The notes below the pieces were generated by a model. The model was not told the origin of the DNA. It worked only from the letters and a program-made list of their open reading frames with translations, and did not search any database. DNA of 15,258 bases from Actinomycetes bacterium (GTDB taxonomy: Bacteria; Actinomycetota; Actinomycetes; Actinomycetales; Actinomycetaceae), in NCBI GenBank assembly GCA_023389315.1, contig JAEWEQ010000005.1, positions 1-15,258 on the forward strand, given 5' to 3'. A program made the translations under genes and the position numbers. The first letter of the stretch is position 1; the number at the start of each line of letters is the position of its first letter. Of this stretch, positions 12,664-15,258 are shown piece after piece.

Positions 12664-15258
12664 GCGAGGACAAGAACCAGACAGCGAGCAAACGAGCCGC
12701 CCTCGAAATGATTGAAAAACTCAACCAGTGGCAGACGGCGCGCGCCAAACAACGCGGAGAAAAAGCACCTGCTCCCATCATTCCCACCAGTGAACAACTG
12801 CCCGCGATAGCCGGGCCGCTGTCTCCCACCTTGGTGGTGGCGGGGGCAGGGGCCGGTAAAACCTGGGTTATGGCCATGCGGGTGCTACACCTGGTGTACC
12901 ACCACGGCATTGCCCCCCAACAAATCCTCGGACTGACCTTCTCCAATAAGGCAGTGGCAGAGTTAGCCTCCCGCATACGCATGATGCTGGGGGACCTGGT
13001 TCAAGCGCGGATCGTGGACCCCGAACAGTATCAAGTGGCTTCCGGCGTTCCCGATGTCAGCAGCCCTGAGGCGGCAGACAGTCAGGAAACCGGAGCTGGT
13101 TCGGTGGGCGACCAAGTGAAGGCGAGTGAAGGTCAGCGCCCAGCAAAGGAACGGGTCAACGATAGTTGGTTCAGTTCCGGGGTGGAGGTCTCCACCTACA
13201 ACTCTTTCGCCGCCGCCATCGTGCGTGAATACGGCCTCACCATCGGGGTAGAACCCGACACCACTGTCATCAGTGACGCGCGCGCATTTCAAGTGGTAGA
13301 GGCGATGGTGCACTCCTACGCCGGGGCGCTACCGGATTACGCTGTCAGCACCATAGTGAAAACCGTGATCCATCTTGAATCTCAGCTTTCTGACCACCGG
13401 CTCACCGTGGGAGCCTTCACCGCTGAAATCGAAACCAAGCTATCCGAACTGGAACAGCTTGGGAAGCTCGCGGTTACTAGCAAACTATCGAAGTGGCGCG
13501 AAGCCCTCACCAAACAGCTACTGATCCTGCCACTGGTGAAACAATTCCAAGAGTACAAGCGGGCCCACCACCTGATGGGATTCAACGACCAGCTTTCCTA
13601 CGCCTACCGCATCATCACCGAACACCCACAGGTAGCCGCGCAAATCCGGGCCCGCTACCGAGCCGTACTGCTAGACGAATTCCAAGACACTTCCACCATC
13701 CAACTCGACCTCCTGTCCGCCCTATTCAAAGACCTAGCGGTAACGGCTGTGGGGGATCCGAATCAGTCTATTTACGGCTTCCGCGGGGCTTCGGCCGCAT
13801 CGCTGGCCTTATTTGAAGGTAAGTTCTGTGAAGAAACCCCGCTGCTGCACTGCTCACTCACTCAGGCGCGGCGCAACCGCACTAACGTCCGTATTGCCGC
13901 CAACGCGGTTTCACGTAAGCTACGCGAACGTAGCCAGCAACTCGGTGTGGACGTGGCCCCGCTAACTGCTCCCGAGGGCCAGATAAACCAGCCTGACGAT
14001 CCTGACGCCGACGGTAAGGTTCGCATCGCGTTCCCCCTCACCGAGCAGGATCAGGCACGCATCGTGGCAAAAATGATCGCCAACTGGAAGTCAGCAGATA
14101 CCTCACCAACCAAGGAGCGGTATGCGGTACTGGCACGCACCAACTCCGCGCTGCTCCCCATTCGCGATGCTCTTATCGAAGCCGGTATCGACTACGTGAT
14201 ACACGGACTGGGTGGACTGCTGCAAAACCCCGCAGTAGTGGAGCTGCGGGCCATATTGAAAGCTGCGGTGCGATACAGCGACGGACCGGCAACCATTCGG
14301 CTGCTAACCACCTGGGGAGCCACTGCCCAGGATTTACAGGCGCTTTCCGAATACGCGCGCACCTTGGCGAAGCAGCGCTGTGATGATCCACGCGACCGTG
14401 GCTCCCTGGTCGACGCTTTAGACCAGTTAGTGCAAATTGAGGCCGATGCTAAACCCATCGCGCTCACCGCCGATGGGTTGAGGGCCGCCAGGCTGGTAGC
14501 AGACAAACTAAGACAAGTTCGCGAGCAACTGGACCAACCACTGTTGGTTATCGTCACCCAAGCCATCCGCATCTTCAACCTGGACCTGGATGCGATCTCC
14601 AATCCAGTACAGGACCAATCCCTCAGTGCACTCGACCAGTTCTTGGAAATGGCCAGAGCCTTCGAAAGAGAAGGGCAAACCACCTTGGAGTCGTTCCTGC
14701 AGTGGGTTGATGTGGCCGAAGAACAAGATGACAAGACCCCGGTCCAGGCGCACACGCCAAACCGGGATGCGGTGGAACTAATGTCGATCCACAAATCCAA
14801 AGGCTTGGAGTGGGATCGGGTGGTAGTAATCGGATTGGATGAAGCCAATACGAAGAAAGAGTCCTCAACCTTCGCTGAAGGGCAAGCCCCCATCGCCCAC
14901 CTCGAATACCAACCATGGCTCGACATATCAGTGGTCCCCACCTGGCTGCGACAAGACCGCAAAATGAAGCACCCCCGCACCGGGCAAACGCAGTGGCTAC
15001 TACCGCAGCCACCTGAGATCGCTCCTTCGCTGCAAGATATTGCGGATGGCCACAGCACTCTCAAAGCAGAGGTCAAAGCCCTCAACCAAGCCATGAAAGC
15101 TTGTGGGCAGGGCGCCAAAGCTCACGAGCGCATAGAAGAACTTTGCGTGAACTACGTGGCTTTCACCCGGCCCTCGAAAGAGCTGCTGCTGACTGGAAAA
15201 TGGTGGAAGAACAACAGCGTGTTTCCAAGGGTTGCCCTAGATGTGCTAAACACTTGTC
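12660..15258 (+). CDS. adnB: AdnB-like UvrD-family ATP-dependent DNA helicase (partial, 3' end outside window)
   Basis: 866 residues are visible and the frame is open at the window edge. This is a canonical superfamily 1A motor: AGAGAGKT (Lys67), FSNKAVAEL (Ia), VLLDEFQDTS (Asp339-Glu340), VGDPNQSIYGFRGA (364-377, motif III), QARRNRTN (IV), MSIHKSKGLEW (708-718, V) and YVAFTR (Arg837, VI). A hydrophilic insertion of about 50 residues rich in Ser, Gly and Glu (about 121-172) lies between motifs Ia and Ib. Its position directly after an adnA-like gene, with an ATGA overlap and AGG 7 nt before the ATG, argues for AdnB, the lead motor of the end-resection complex. The C-terminal nuclease domain expected of AdnB would lie outside the window, so a plain UvrD-type helicase cannot be excluded. 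Confidence 0.87.
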   Translation, partial: MSEDKNQTASKRAALEMIEKLNQWQTARAKQRGEKAPAPIIPTSEQLPAIAGPLSPTLVVAGAGAGKTWVMAMRVLHLVYHHGIAPQQILGLTFSNKAVAELASRIRMMLGDLVQARIVDPEQYQVASGVPDVSSPEAADSQETGAGSVGDQVKASEGQRPAKERVNDSWFSSGVEVSTYNSFAAAIVREYGLTIGVEPDTTVISDARAFQVVEAMVHSYAGALPDYAVSTIVKTVIHLESQLSDHRLTVGAFTAEIETKLSELEQLGKLAVTSKLSKWREALTKQLLILPLVKQFQEYKRAHHLMGFNDQLSYAYRIITEHPQVAAQIRARYRAVLLDEFQDTSTIQLDLLSALFKDLAVTAVGDPNQSIYGFRGASAASLALFEGKFCEETPLLHCSLTQARRNRTNVRIAANAVSRKLRERSQQLGVDVAPLTAPEGQINQPDDPDADGKVRIAFPLTEQDQARIVAKMIANWKSADTSPTKERYAVLARTNSALLPIRDALIEAGIDYVIHGLGGLLQNPAVVELRAILKAAVRYSDGPATIRLLTTWGATAQDLQALSEYARTLAKQRCDDPRDRGSLVDALDQLVQIEADAKPIALTADGLRAARLVADKLRQVREQLDQPLLVIVTQAIRIFNLDLDAISNPVQDQSLSALDQFLEMARAFEREGQTTLESFLQWVDVAEEQDDKTPVQAHTPNRDAVELMSIHKSKGLEWDRVVVIGLDEANTKKESSTFAEGQAPIAHLEYQPWLDISVVPTWLRQDRKMKHPRTGQTQWLLPQPPEIAPSLQDIADGHSTLKAEVKALNQAMKACGQGAKAHERIEELCVNYVAFTRPSKELLLTGKWWKNNSVFPRVALDVLNTC

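Noticed and set aside
14192..15118. Minus-strand open frame (308 codons) opposite the adnB-like gene
   Set aside because: The opposite strand encodes helicase motifs III to VI without interruption. The antisense product is Ser/Cys-rich with no family resemblance.

Overview
The window looks like the chromosome of a moderately GC-rich actinobacterium. The best support is a gene set typical of that phylum: a DUF3107 protein, a ferritin-like MiaE_2-type protein, a RhlE-like DEAD-box helicase, and a tandem pair of UvrD-like helicase-nucleases in the AdnA-AdnB order. Several starts lack a clear Shine-Dalgarno sequence and may be leaderless, which also fits. Family Actinomycetaceae or a relative is my inference, and genus cannot be read from this window. 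I saw no rRNA, tRNA, insertion sequence, prophage or CRISPR array. Most genes are core housekeeping genes.

Layout. (1) Positions 1-1739, minus strand: a soluble PRC-barrel/MgtE_N/CBS protein overlaps by 8 bp a DUF1003 membrane protein that runs off the left edge. (2) 1924-2916, plus strand: a GSP17M-type stress membrane protein is followed by a 58-residue His-rich ORF built from three repeats, with no family I recognise. A strong hairpin terminator separates it from the convergent gene. (3) 2997-6106: an aminopeptidase P gene (minus) diverges from a PHP phosphoesterase gene that is translationally coupled (ATGA overlap) to a MarC-family membrane protein. (4) 6262-8617: a DEAD-box RNA helicase gene (minus) diverges from a ferritin-like protein gene, with a 325-bp intergenic region rich in inverted repeats and GGTAG/CTACC half-sites. 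(5) 8618-9207: hairpins and a DUF3107 gene (minus). (6) 9208-15258: an adnA-like gene and an adnB-like gene with an ATGA overlap; the second is cut by the right edge.

How the genes work together. The adnA/adnB pair should form one heterodimeric DNA end-resection motor-nuclease. In the first subunit several helicase motifs are altered (P-loop Lys to Arg, Walker B Glu to Asp, motif III Gln and motif V His/Lys/Glu lost) while the nuclease and iron-sulfur residues are intact. The visible part of the second subunit has every motor motif intact. This suggests a division of labour with a decayed motor in AdnA. Similarly, the ferritin-like protein appears to have lost most of the diiron ligands expected of its family.

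The least explained items are the 58-residue repeat protein, the degenerate AdnA motor with its 30-bp tandem-repeat linker, the possibly metal-free ferritin-like protein, and the half-site cluster upstream of the RNA helicase gene.
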